Assembly: GCF_026041215.1 (NCBI RefSeq)
Contig: NZ_JAPEIQ010000001.1
Span: 29,340-93,339 of the forward strand
Length of the DNA stretch: 64,000 nt
Reading direction: 5' to 3'
DNA from: Hoyosella sp. YIM 151337
GTDB taxonomy: Bacteria > Actinomycetota > Actinomycetes > Mycobacteriales > Mycobacteriaceae
Below are positions 35,440 to 43,955 of this stretch, piece after piece. Position numbers and translations under genes: made by a program. The notes beneath the pieces were generated by a model. The model worked only from the letters and a program-made list of their open reading frames with translations, was not told the origin of the DNA and did no database searches. Position 1 is the stretch's first letter. Every line of letters starts with the position of its first letter.

Positions 35440-35940
35440 ATGGCGAAAGACTTCAGCTTCACGGTCACATTCGAACACCCAGCGGATCAGGTGCATCAGG
35501 CGCTTACCTCCCCCGAGATGTGGGAAGGCCGGGTCGAGGGTGCGCACAACGCGGCAGTCACCACCGAGTCCCGCGAGGCAGGCACGCTCGACATCACCGT
35601 CACCCAGCATGTCGCGGGCGATGCGCTGCCGGCCATCGTGCGCAAGGCGATGCGCGGAGACCTCAGCATCGTGCGTAAAGAAGCATGGGGTTCATTCGAC
35701 GGCACGCAAGCGCAGGCTCGCTGGACCGCGGAGTCCACGGGGATCACTTCGAGGACGGAAGGAACCTCAACCCTGCGCGCGGACGGCGATAAGGCGGTGC
35801 TCGCGGTGGAAGGCCGAAGTGAGGTAAAGGCGCGACTTGTGGGCGGCGCGATTGAGCCGATGCTGGTACAGATGATCACAAATCTCGTGAAATCTGAACG
35901 CGAAGGCACCGACAAATGGCTCGAGCAGCGTTCCAGCTGA
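35440..35940 (+). CDS. DUF2505 family protein
   Basis: A 166-residue protein matching the DUF2505 family of actinobacteria, which has an SRPBCC-like fold: FSFTVTFEHPADQVHQALTS at the start, then alternating strands and a C-terminal helix ITNLVKSEREGTDKWLEQ. Function unknown. ATG 35440 begins at MAKDFSF; the longer frame crosses the XRE operator. Confidence 0.82.
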   Translation: MAKDFSFTVTFEHPADQVHQALTSPEMWEGRVEGAHNAAVTTESREAGTLDITVTQHVAGDALPAIVRKAMRGDLSIVRKEAWGSFDGTQAQARWTAESTGITSRTEGTSTLRADGDKAVLAVEGRSEVKARLVGGAIEPMLVQMITNLVKSEREGTDKWLEQRSS

Positions 35941-35942
35941 TC

Positions 35943-35975
35943 GCTGAGCGCTCAGCTCATTACCTCCGGGGTAAT
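35943..35975. terminator. Two hairpins after the DUF2505 gene
   Basis: A perfect palindrome GCTGAGCGCTCAGC (35943-35956) is followed by ATTACC at 35959-35964 pairing with GGTAAT at 35970-35975. They lie directly after the stop codon, so they are a likely transcript end or processing site; no T-run follows. Confidence 0.4.
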
Positions 35976-36062
35976 CGACGGAATTACCGTGTGCGCGCAG
36001 ACTTCACGGTGTAAACGCTCCCGCGTTAACTAATCTCCGCCACACCCCGATTTGGAGGAACC

Positions 36063-36398
36063 ATGACACCGAGGGCTTATGCCATTGCGTACCTGCGTGA
36101 GGTCACTTTCGGGCCTGACATCGTGGCTTATCTCGAACGCATCGACGCGACGCTGAAACCGTTCGGCGGTAAGTTCATCGTCCACGGCGGAAGCCTCAGC
36201 CCCTTGGAAGGGGAGTGGAATGGTGATGTCATTATCATCGAGTTTCCCGACAAGAAAAGCGCGCAAGAGTGGTACGCATCACCGGATTACCAGTCGATTC
36301 TTCCGCTGCGTACGGCCAATTCGCAGGGCGTCACTGCAGTAGTCGAGGGCGTGCCCGAGGATTACCGTGCGGTGGACAAGCTGGCACAGCACGACTGA
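36063..36398 (+). CDS. DUF1330 family protein
   Basis: A 111-residue protein of the DUF1330 ferredoxin-like (dimeric alpha-beta barrel) family: AYLERIDATLKPFGGKFIVHGG and VIIIEFPDKKSAQEWYASPDYQSI are the family blocks. Function unknown. GGAGG upstream supports the ATG. It is convergent with the two-component system. Confidence 0.88.
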   Translation: MTPRAYAIAYLREVTFGPDIVAYLERIDATLKPFGGKFIVHGGSLSPLEGEWNGDVIIIEFPDKKSAQEWYASPDYQSILPLRTANSQGVTAVVEGVPEDYRAVDKLAQHD

Positions 36399-36413
36399 TC
36401 GGCGAAGCGGAGG

Positions 36414-37019
36414 CTACAGCCACCCGCGCTCCTGCGCTATTGCCGCAGCTTGCGCGCGGGTGGCTGCACCAGTTTTGCCGATGGACGAGGAGAGGTGATT
36501 GCGCACCGTTCCTGGTGAGAGATGGACGTGCCCCGCGATGCTGGCGACTGTGGCACCTGTCGCTGCCAGCCGGAGAATTTCCTGTTCCCGGGCGGTCAGG
36601 GGGTTCACCCCGTCAGCGAGCGACGTAGCCGCGAGCTCCGGGTCAATGACCAACAGGCCGGAATTGACTCGGCGCACTGCGTCCGCAAGCTGCTCAGCTG
36701 GGGTGTCTTTGACGACGAATCCGCTTGCTCCGGCTTCCATTGCGCGCCGGAGATATCCCGCGCGACCGAACGTCGTCACAATCAGCACGCGCGTTCCCGG
36801 CAGCGCCGAGCGTACTTCAGCGGTCACGGTGATGCCGTCAGAGCCCGGCATTTCGATATCGAGCAGACATACGTCTGGCGTGGAGGTGCGAGCTGCTCCG
36901 ACAACCTCGTCGCCGCGGCCGACCTCGGCGACAACGTCGATGTCTGGCTCAAGGCTCAGCAATGCGGCGAGAGCGCCCCGTACGAGGGCCTGATCGTCTG
37001 CTAGCAGAATGCGGATCAT
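36414..37019 (-). CDS. NarL/FixJ family response regulator (DesR/LiaR-like)
   Basis: A 201-residue response regulator. The receiver domain has the phospho-acceptor Asp in PDVCLLDIEMPGSDG and the conserved Lys in GFVVKDTPAEQL; the LuxR-type helix-turn-helix is PLTAREQEILRLAATGATVASIAGHVHLSPGTVRNHLSS (first part). The start codon overlaps the stop of the kinase gene (TGATG). It should control the upstream ABC operon. Confidence 0.92.
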   Translation of the reverse strand: MIRILLADDQALVRGALAALLSLEPDIDVVAEVGRGDEVVGAARTSTPDVCLLDIEMPGSDGITVTAEVRSALPGTRVLIVTTFGRAGYLRRAMEAGASGFVVKDTPAEQLADAVRRVNSGLLVIDPELAATSLADGVNPLTAREQEILRLAATGATVASIAGHVHLSPGTVRNHLSSSIGKTGAATRAQAAAIAQERGWL

Positions 37020-38092
37020 CACGGCACCTCCACGTGTACGCAGGTTCCGGACGACTGCGCCGCCGCAGTCAGCGACACGGAACCTTGCGCCGCTGCAACC
37101 CGTTCGCGAAGGCCCCGCAGCCCGTTTGCCTCGGTGCTTCCGTTCATTCCTTTACCGTTGTCGCGCACAGTGATCCAGTTTGCACCCAGCTCGATGTCGC
37201 AGCTGCGTGCTCGGCTGTGCCGGATGACGTTTGTGGCGGCTTCGCGCACGACCCACGCGAAGAGTGGCCGGACATCGTCCCGGACAGCGTCGGCACTGCT
37301 GGGTATGTGCGCTGCGACGCCTGCCGCCTGAAGGGCGTGCCGCGCCGCGGCGAGTTCGCTACTGAGATTCATTGTCCGCAGACCCGTCACGGTCGCACGT
37401 ACCTCGCTGAGGTTGACGCGCGCCAGCGCGTGCACGTCGTCGAGTTCCTTTTCCGCGCGTTCGGGATCGGTGCGGATCAGGCGTTTGGCGAGTTCAGCCT
37501 TAACAGCGATTACGGTTAACCCGTGGCCGAGGATGTCGTGCACATCACGTGCCACACGATCACGTTCCTCGACGATCGCTAATTGCTGCTCGAGTCCGGA
37601 GCGGTGTTCCTCGTGTCGCATGAGCTCGCTGAGAATCACGCTGCCGGCGAGCAGGGCAAACAGGATAATGGTGAAAGGAAGGAAATCGCTGGGGGCGTGC
37701 GGGCCGACGGTCCACGGAAGGACAGCGGTGACCAGTAACCCCGTCACGCACATCGGCAGTGACCATCGAAGCGGCAGCATGAAGATTGCGTACGTGAGCA
37801 CGAACGGCAGCAGCCCCAGCGCGCCCCACCCGATTGTTGCGGCCACGATTGCCGCAACCGCGAGCATCACACCAACGACCATGCCCGCGGTGAGGCGGTT
37901 GTGATAGCACTTCTCGCGGAAACCCGACATGAATACCGCTGCAAAAACGAGAATTAGCGCAATACCACTGATCGTTCGCCACTGCGATTCCGCGTCGAGC
38001 GCTGCCATGATCGGGAAGACGAGAAACACCAGCCAGATAGCACCGTAGAGGCGCCAGCCGTGTGTGGACCTCGCTCGATCCCACCAGTTCAT
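37019..38092 (-). CDS. Sensor histidine kinase (DesK/LiaS-like)
   Basis: A 357-residue kinase with about five membrane helices in residues 17-170, then the dimerisation region with phospho-acceptor His in VARDVHDILGHGLTV and a HATPase domain (VVREAATNVIRHSRA, VRDNGKGM, GLRGLRERVAAAQG). The sensor has no large outer domain, so it probably reads the membrane or the neighbouring transporter. GAGGAG six bases before ATG supports the start. It is third of a four-gene operon ATPase - permease - kinase - regulator. Confidence 0.92.
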   Translation of the reverse strand: MNWWDRARSTHGWRLYGAIWLVFLVFPIMAALDAESQWRTISGIALILVFAAVFMSGFREKCYHNRLTAGMVVGVMLAVAAIVAATIGWGALGLLPFVLTYAIFMLPLRWSLPMCVTGLLVTAVLPWTVGPHAPSDFLPFTIILFALLAGSVILSELMRHEEHRSGLEQQLAIVEERDRVARDVHDILGHGLTVIAVKAELAKRLIRTDPERAEKELDDVHALARVNLSEVRATVTGLRTMNLSSELAAARHALQAAGVAAHIPSSADAVRDDVRPLFAWVVREAATNVIRHSRARSCDIELGANWITVRDNGKGMNGSTEANGLRGLRERVAAAQGSVSLTAAAQSSGTCVHVEVP

Positions 38093-38108
38093 GGGCGGCT
38101 CCTCATCC

Positions 38109-38855
38109 TCATCGCGCCGCGGCCGACCACCGGAACAGCGCGACCGCTGCGGCGGCGAACACAAAGCTCCACACACCAACATTAACGAGCGGGAGCCACA
38201 GGGGGTCTTGCTGGCCGTTTGTAAGAAAACCGTCCGTTAGTGGCCAGCGGGCCAGTGCGGCAATTCCGTACATCGGAGTGAAACGCCCAATTTCGAGCAT
38301 GACACCGGAAAGTGGCACGAACATGTTGCCGAAGAATCCCAGCACGACGAGCGAGCCGCCAGCAGCCCCGAGGGCAGCTTCCGTCCGGAACGCCAGGCCC
38401 ACGGCAAGTCCGAAGAAGGCGAAAACGATTGAACCTGCCCAACACGCGAGGGCAGACAAAACCCAGACTCGAGGCGGGGCCTGCGCACCCGTTACGGCAC
38501 CCAGCAGGAAAACGAATGCCACGGGGAGCGTTGCGAGAAGCACCGCGACGGCAGCCTTCATCCCGATGATCTGCACCGGACGGAGTGGGGTCAGGGCGAG
38601 TTGACGTCCCCACCCCTGGAATCGTTCGAGCGCGACGCTGCCTCCGACCGTCATCGTCGCGACCACAGCGCCATAGAGTGCCATCGGAATCATGACGTAG
38701 GTGGCCACATTCCCGCTGCCGACAGGCTCGTCCGACGCTGGCTGCGCGGAGCCGAAAACGAGATATAACGCCCCGGGCAAGAGGATGGTGAATGAGAGCG
38801 TTGCGACGTCACGCAGGTGGCGGCGCAGATCGATGAGTGTGAAAACTGGGTTCAT
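38109..38855 (-). CDS. ABC-2 type transporter permease
   Basis: A 248-residue permease with six hydrophobic helices of the ABC-2 family (LRRHLRDVATLSFTILLPGALYLVFG at the start). Its gene overlaps that of the ATPase by four bases. Together they form an exporter like those that remove membrane-active antibiotics or lipids under control of DesK/LiaS-type systems. Confidence 0.88.
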   Translation of the reverse strand: MNPVFTLIDLRRHLRDVATLSFTILLPGALYLVFGSAQPASDEPVGSGNVATYVMIPMALYGAVVATMTVGGSVALERFQGWGRQLALTPLRPVQIIGMKAAVAVLLATLPVAFVFLLGAVTGAQAPPRVWVLSALACWAGSIVFAFFGLAVGLAFRTEAALGAAGGSLVVLGFFGNMFVPLSGVMLEIGRFTPMYGIAALARWPLTDGFLTNGQQDPLWLPLVNVGVWSFVFAAAAVALFRWSAAAR

Positions 38856-39775
38856 CGTGCGGCTTCCTTCTGCGTGTGTGTTAGCGAAACGAAGGCTGAT
38901 TCGAGGTTGTGTCCGGCTATTTCAAGCTCACATGCGGGGGTTTCAGTCAGCAGCAGGCGCGCAAGCGCATCGGAATCGTGTGTCCGGAAATGAACCCGGT
39001 CCCCGCGCATTTCGGCACTCTCTACTCCGGGCAGGCCGCGCAGCACGTCGAGGGAAATGTCAGGGACGATCGCGGTGAGTTCGCGTCCGGGCACGAGTGC
39101 GCGAATCTCGGCTGTCGGACCGTCCGCGACAACGCGGCCTTGCGAAATCATCACGACCCGGTCTGCGAAGACCTCAGCTTCTTCGAGGTAGTGGGTCGCA
39201 AACACGATGGTGCGTCCGCGCGCCGCGTCAGCCCGCATCGTGTCCCAGAACTCACGCCGCGCGGAAACGTCCATACCGGCGGTCGGCTCATCGAGCACGA
39301 TGACATCCGGTTCCGGTACGAGCGCGAGCGCGAACTTCAGTTTCTGTTGCTGCCCACCGGAGAGCTTCCGTACCTTCTGGCCAGCAAGTCTGCCTAGACC
39401 CATCCGTTCGAGAAGCGGATCCACGTTTCGGCGTGCACCGAACGTTGACGCGATCATCAGCACGGTTTCGCGGACCGTCAGATCTGCGAGCAGGCCGCCT
39501 GTCTGAAGCAGTGCGGAAACCCTGCCGCCGCGGATCGCAGCGATGGGGGACATCTCGCACACCCGCACGGTGCCGGCGTCGGGCCGAGTGAGCCCGAGCA
39601 CGATATCGAGTGTTGTGGTCTTGCCCGCACCGTTCGGTCCCAGAAACGCAACGACTTCGCCACGCCGGATGCGCAAGCTGATCGAGTCGACCGCACGCAG
39701 ACGCGTCCCGTCACGCAGCGCGAATGTCTTCACGATATCAGTGAGCTCAATTGCGAAAGAGCAGCTTTCATCCAT
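38852..39775 (-). CDS. ABC transporter ATP-binding protein
   Basis: A 307-residue ATPase of the DrrA/CcmA type: Walker A LGPNGAGKTTTLD, Q-loop ALLQTGGLLADLT, signature KLSGGQQQKLKFAL, Walker B PDVIVLDEPTAGMD and the switch His in FATHYLEEAE. The C-terminal 80 residues are the extra domain common in drug-export ATPases. First gene of the operon; a TGTCAT repeat upstream may be the regulator site. Confidence 0.92.
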   Translation of the reverse strand: MDESCSFAIELTDIVKTFALRDGTRLRAVDSISLRIRRGEVVAFLGPNGAGKTTTLDIVLGLTRPDAGTVRVCEMSPIAAIRGGRVSALLQTGGLLADLTVRETVLMIASTFGARRNVDPLLERMGLGRLAGQKVRKLSGGQQQKLKFALALVPEPDVIVLDEPTAGMDVSARREFWDTMRADAARGRTIVFATHYLEEAEVFADRVVMISQGRVVADGPTAEIRALVPGRELTAIVPDISLDVLRGLPGVESAEMRGDRVHFRTHDSDALARLLLTETPACELEIAGHNLESAFVSLTHTQKEAAR

Positions 39776-39818
39776 AACACCGACGATGCCTGACCGACGG
39801 GGCTTCCTCTTAGAGCGC

Positions 39819-39848
39819 CTGTCATGAGACCGGGATGACAGTTGTCAT
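39819..39848. promoter_or_regulatory. TGTCAT repeats, candidate response-regulator site
   Basis: CTGTCAT (39819-39825) and ATGACAG (39835-39841) form a perfect inverted repeat with a nine-base spacer; a further TGTCAT follows at 39843-39848. They lie 44-73 bases upstream of the ABC ATPase start, fitting a LuxR-type regulator site. Confidence 0.5.
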
Positions 39849-39896
39849 GGATCCGCTGCTGTCGCGGAACGTCACCGTCGATGCTTGAATGGCACT

Positions 39897-40355
39897 GTGA
39901 GTGATTCTGAGCTGAATCGGGTTGTCCGTGCGAGCCGCGTGGTAGCTGCTCCCGCGCAGCGAATCTTCGATCTTATTGCCGACCCGGCGCGGCAACCGGA
40001 GTGGGACGGCAACAGCAATCTCCGGGAGGCAGCGGCGAACCAGCGGGTACGCGCGGTCGGCGATGTCTTTGTCATGACGCTGACCAAAGGGTCGGTACGC
40101 GAGAACCGTGTGGTGGAGTTCGAGGAAGGGCGCGTGATCGCCTGGCTCCCTTCGGAACCGGGTTCGGCACCGCCCGGGCATCTGTGGCGATGGCGACTTG
40201 ACCCGATCGATGCCGCGACATCACAGGTAACCCACACGTATGACTGGACGAACCTGACTGACGAGAACCGGTTGCCGCGTGCACGATCAACGACAGCGGA
40301 AAGCTTGCGCTCCTCCCTGGATAACCTTGCCAGGGCAGCAACTGGTAGTGACTAA
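39897..40355 (+). CDS. SRPBCC family protein
   Basis: A 152-residue protein of the polyketide cyclase/dehydrase SRPBCC group: ASRVVAAPAQRIFDLIADPARQPEWDG at the start is typical, with a hydrophobic pocket fold after it. It binds or processes an unknown small hydrophobic ligand. GTG 39897 is used; TTG 39885 is an alternative. It is divergent from the ABC operon and convergent with the HD gene. Confidence 0.82.
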   Translation: MSDSELNRVVRASRVVAAPAQRIFDLIADPARQPEWDGNSNLREAAANQRVRAVGDVFVMTLTKGSVRENRVVEFEEGRVIAWLPSEPGSAPPGHLWRWRLDPIDAATSQVTHTYDWTNLTDENRLPRARSTTAESLRSSLDNLARAATGSD

Positions 40356-40375
40356 CCAGCGTCACAAGGCGCGTG

Positions 40376-40930
40376 CTACCACTTGAACATCGGGGCGGGC
40401 TTGGCCGGGTGGGTCACTAGTCGTTTCCCGGCCAGCTGCAACAGCCTCTTGTGAAAGCCCGCATTGGGGTACTTCCGTGCTATCTCGCGGTACACCGGCA
40501 TGGGCAGACCGAATCGCCGGAGGCCAAGCGAGGCATCGATGAAGTCTGCGCGGCGGAAGATTTCGACGGGACTGTTGGGCGCGCTTGCCTGAGTAATCTT
40601 GTGGTGGTCTTCGATCAGCCGGCTGACGTCGTCCCCGAGATCGCTGCGATCATTCGCTCTCAGCCAGTCACGAGCGAGTTTCGCTGATGGGCCGAGGTAG
40701 TCAAGCGTCTTTGCCGTCCAGATCCCCAGATCGTGGAACACGCCTGCAACGAGGAACAATTCGCGACCGGTGGGCTTGTCGGCGATGGTCCCGCCGTGCT
40801 GGAAATGCAGTGCATCGCAAAGCTCGAGAACCCGGATTACGTGGTTCGTGTAGGCCTGGCGATCACGGCCAAGCTGATCGCCCCAAGGCTCGAGATGCGT
40901 GCTCACCCAATCTGGCACGGTGGATGTCAT
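40376..40930 (-). CDS. HD domain protein
   Basis: A 184-residue protein with an HD metal-dependent phosphohydrolase fold: the first His in YTNHVIRVLELC, the HD pair in VAGVFHDLGIW, and a later His in LIEDHHKITQ. Substrate unknown. ATG 40930 is preferred over the longer frame, which adds residues without family character. Confidence 0.83.
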   Translation of the reverse strand: MTSTVPDWVSTHLEPWGDQLGRDRQAYTNHVIRVLELCDALHFQHGGTIADKPTGRELFLVAGVFHDLGIWTAKTLDYLGPSAKLARDWLRANDRSDLGDDVSRLIEDHHKITQASAPNSPVEIFRRADFIDASLGLRRFGLPMPVYREIARKYPNAGFHKRLLQLAGKRLVTHPAKPAPMFKW

Positions 40931-41047
40931 ATCCGTGGTTTCCTTAGCTGTCTTGTTCGCGCACCTGCCGGGCTGCAACGGGGTCTAGCGCAGGTGCCGC
41001 GGTGTGGGGGACCATTAGGTTGCCGAAATATTAGAGAGTGAGCTTTC

Positions 41048-41521
41048 ATGATGTCCCGCACTCGGGTGTTGTTCGTCTCGCTGGCTGCGCTTGCGGTAAC
41101 CGTGATGGTCTCAGGTCATGCTGTGGCTGCGCCAGAAAACGCGACAGGTACGAGAGTTGATGCGACGAGCTTGTCGGTGGGGGACTGCGTTACCGAGTTT
41201 GAATGGTCGGAGACGTCGCTCAACGCAGAGTCAGCCTGGGTTGTGCCATGTACCGAGCCGCACGAGTACGAGGTGTACGCATCTCATGAATTGAGCGGCA
41301 GTGCGTACCCGGGCGCGTTTACGCTCGTCCGTGAGGCACACGATCTGTGCGTGCGCGAGTTCGAGAACTTCGCGGATACTTCACACACAGATTCGATATA
41401 CGACGTGTTCTACCTTTATCCGTCTGCTGCGGCGTGGCGGACTGGTGATCGCCAGGTGTCGTGCATGATCGTCGCTACCACCGGGCCCGTGTCGGAAAGC
41501 CTTGCCGGCGCTGGCCGCTAA
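41048..41521 (+). CDS. Secreted septum-formation-like domain protein
   Basis: A 157-residue protein with a signal peptide (VLFVSLAALAVTVMVSGHAVA) and a domain like the actinobacterial 'septum formation' family: LSVGDCVTEF, VVPCTEPHEYEVYASHEL, LCVREFENF and RQVSCMIVA hold four cysteines that would pair outside the cell. Many relatives are lipoproteins or kinase-linked; this one is free. Function unknown. ATG 41051 directly follows ATG 41048. Confidence 0.78.
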   Translation: MMSRTRVLFVSLAALAVTVMVSGHAVAAPENATGTRVDATSLSVGDCVTEFEWSETSLNAESAWVVPCTEPHEYEVYASHELSGSAYPGAFTLVREAHDLCVREFENFADTSHTDSIYDVFYLYPSAAAWRTGDRQVSCMIVATTGPVSESLAGAGR

Positions 41522-41540
41522 CGCAGCGCGGAAATGCGAA

Positions 41541-41583
41541 AGAGCCGCGGATGCCGCGTCAGCGACGCGACACCCGCGGCTCT
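41541..41583. terminator. Bidirectional terminator hairpin
   Basis: AGAGCCGCGG at 41541-41550 pairs perfectly with CCGCGGCTCT at 41574-41583; inside, GCGTC and GACGC pair again around AGC. It lies between the convergent secreted-protein and desaturase genes. Confidence 0.7.
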
Positions 41584-41596
41584 AAAGAAGGAAGGC

Positions 41597-42763
41597 TCAG
41601 GCAGCCGCCGCGACCTTACGCTCCGGCCGGAACAGTGATTGCACCAGTGCCTGCGGCTTCAGGTCGATGCCCTTCTTGGCGAAGTCGTTCGGCAGCGACA
41701 GCCGGAAGACCTTCTTCCACGCCGATGCCACCTGCTTCGGCAGCGGCCCGGTGGTGTAGGTGAGCTGATACCGCTCGAACACCTCGCGTACCTTAGGCGC
41801 GATCTCCTGATACCGGTTGCTCGGCAGATCCGGGAAGAGATGGTGCTCGATCTGGAACGACAGGTTGCCCGTCATGAAATGCATGAATGGACTTCCGGAG
41901 ATATTCGCCGAGCCCAGCATCTGGCGGAGGTACCACTCGCCGCGCGTCTCACCTTCGATGGACGTCTTCTCGTACGTCTCCACCCCTTCCGGGAAGTGAC
42001 CGCACATGATGACGGAGTGTGTCCACAGGTTGCGGATGAGGTTTGCCGTGAGATTCGCCGTGAGGGTCGTCAGTGCTGAAGGTCCGGAGAGTAGCGGGTG
42101 CACCACGTAGTCCTTGGTGGCCTGCCGGCGGATCTTCCGCAGTACAGCCTTCGCCTTCGCGCGGAATTCCGCCTTATCGGACCGGCCCTTAAGGTATTTG
42201 CCGATTTCGAGGTCATATGCGGCGATCCCGTATTCGAAGAAGCAGGCATTAACGAAGTTCACGAGCGGCTGGAACAAGTGGTAACGGGTCCAGCGCTGAT
42301 CCTCATCTACGCGCATGATTCCGTAGCCGAGGTCGTTGTCCTTGCCCAGCACGTTGGTGTAAGTGTGGTGCAGCTCGTTGTGCGAGTGCTTCCACATTTC
42401 CGCGGGGGATGCGTTGTCCCATTCCCATGTGCTCGAGTGGATCTTCGAATCGCGCATCCAGTCCCACTGGCCATGCATCACGTTGTGGCCGATTTCCATG
42501 TTCTCGACGATCTTCGAGATCGCAAGCCCGGCGGTGCCGACGAACCATGCTGGGGGGAACAGGGAGAATAGCAGTACTGCACGGCTGCCGAGTTCCAGTT
42601 TGCGCTGCCCGTCGATCACGGCGCGAATGTAGGCGGCGTCGCGCTCACCACGGCTATTGATCACCTGGGCGCGGATCGCATCGAGTTCTTTGCCGAGATT
42701 CTCGATGTCTTCGGCGCTGAGATGGCTGATTGGGTTGTGTGCCTTGCGCTGCATAGCGGTCAT
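41597..42763 (-). CDS. desA3: Membrane acyl-CoA desaturase (DesA3 type)
   Basis: A 388-residue integral-membrane desaturase. The three histidine boxes that hold the di-iron centre are HNVMHGQ, HNELHH and QIEHHLFP. The sequence style is that of mycobacterial DesA3, which makes oleoyl-CoA from stearoyl-CoA; the position specificity is inferred. Two membrane pairs are seen (LLFSLFPPAWFVGTAGLAI and the region around LTTLTANLTANLI). Its electron donor is encoded 13 bases upstream. The pair is divergent from a PucR-type regulator. Confidence 0.93.
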   Translation of the reverse strand: MTAMQRKAHNPISHLSAEDIENLGKELDAIRAQVINSRGERDAAYIRAVIDGQRKLELGSRAVLLFSLFPPAWFVGTAGLAISKIVENMEIGHNVMHGQWDWMRDSKIHSSTWEWDNASPAEMWKHSHNELHHTYTNVLGKDNDLGYGIMRVDEDQRWTRYHLFQPLVNFVNACFFEYGIAAYDLEIGKYLKGRSDKAEFRAKAKAVLRKIRRQATKDYVVHPLLSGPSALTTLTANLTANLIRNLWTHSVIMCGHFPEGVETYEKTSIEGETRGEWYLRQMLGSANISGSPFMHFMTGNLSFQIEHHLFPDLPSNRYQEIAPKVREVFERYQLTYTTGPLPKQVASAWKKVFRLSLPNDFAKKGIDLKPQALVQSLFRPERKVAAAA

Positions 42764-42776
42764 GTCAGATTTCCCC

Positions 42777-43868
42777 TCACAAATCGATATCGCACGAGCC
42801 CGCGGCTGCGGAAATACAGGTTTGAATTAGTACGCCGTCGCCTTCTGCGGCGGTGGTGATGTCTCCACTGCGAACGTCGCGGACGACCCCCTGACGCAGT
42901 GGCGCGACGCAGCCGAAGCAGACCCCCATCCGGCATCCCGACGGCATGAGCACACCGGCGGACTCACCAGCGTCGAGCAGAGTCTGCGTCCCATCGGACT
43001 GCAGCACGGTTCCCGACTTGGTGAACGTGACCGTGCCGCCATCGCCTGTCACGAGTGGAGCGAGCCGGAAGCGTTCGGTATGCAGACGCTCAGCGATACC
43101 GCGCTCAGCCCAGGTGCGCTCGAGCGCGTCGAGCAACCCGGCCGGGCCGCACGCCCATGTCTCCCGTTCGTCCAGGTCAGTCACGAGTTCCCCGAGATCA
43201 TCCATGCTGAGCATGCCGTCGGTGTCGGTGTGGCGCTCGATCAGGGTGATAATCCCGCGCCGAGCCAGCGTCCGAAGTTCGCCAGCGAAGATGACGTCCT
43301 CAGCTGTTGGTGCGGAATGCACGACAACAGTGTCACGAAGCTGATGCGCGTGGTTTCGCAGCATTCCCATGACGGGGGTGATGCCACTGCCCGCAGTAAT
43401 AAACAGAGTCTTTTGGGGCAGTTCGCTGCCGAGGGTGAAGTCGCCAGCTGCTTGATCGATCTGGATTACTGTGCCAGTTGTTGCTCGGCGAACCAGGTAG
43501 TTGCTTACGATGCCATCGGGGATGGCTTTCACAGTGACCGAGATGTTCCCGTCTGGAGCTCCTGCCAGTGACGTCAGGGAGTATGTTCGCCACTGCCGTA
43601 CACCATCTACGTCAACCCCCACGCGGACGTACTGTCCGGGAAGATGACCTTTCCAGTCTCGTCCCGGTTTGATAACCAGCGTTACCGCATCGCGAGTTTC
43701 AGGGTGGATCGTGACGATCCGTCCCCGCAATGGCGCACCGGACCGCAGGGGTGCAACGAGGTCGAGATAGTCGGAGGGGAGTAGAGGAGTAGTGGTCAGC
43801 TCCGCAATTCTCACCAGCCGGTCACGAACCGAGCTGCGTGCTGCGGGTCGAGATGCATTGATGGTCAT
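42777..43868 (-). CDS. Ferredoxin reductase with C-terminal 2Fe-2S domain, desaturase electron donor
   Basis: A 363-residue protein with an FAD domain (GQYVRVGVDVDGVRQWRTYSLTS), an NAD(P) domain (FITAGSGITPVMGML and ETWACGPAGLLDAL) and a plant-type 2Fe-2S ferredoxin domain (LMPSGCRMGVCFGCVAPLRQG plus a later Cys). It matches the reductase that partners DesA3 in mycobacteria. ATG 43868 begins MTINASRPAA. Confidence 0.92.
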   Translation of the reverse strand: MTINASRPAARSSVRDRLVRIAELTTTPLLPSDYLDLVAPLRSGAPLRGRIVTIHPETRDAVTLVIKPGRDWKGHLPGQYVRVGVDVDGVRQWRTYSLTSLAGAPDGNISVTVKAIPDGIVSNYLVRRATTGTVIQIDQAAGDFTLGSELPQKTLFITAGSGITPVMGMLRNHAHQLRDTVVVHSAPTAEDVIFAGELRTLARRGIITLIERHTDTDGMLSMDDLGELVTDLDERETWACGPAGLLDALERTWAERGIAERLHTERFRLAPLVTGDGGTVTFTKSGTVLQSDGTQTLLDAGESAGVLMPSGCRMGVCFGCVAPLRQGVVRDVRSGDITTAAEGDGVLIQTCISAAAGSCDIDL

Positions 43869-43955
43869 GGCACTACCTTCGCGGAACACCGGGTATAAAA
43901 TCTTGTCTCGTCAGCGTGAAAGTTTTCCGGGAAATTGTTCGATAGGGATAAAACA

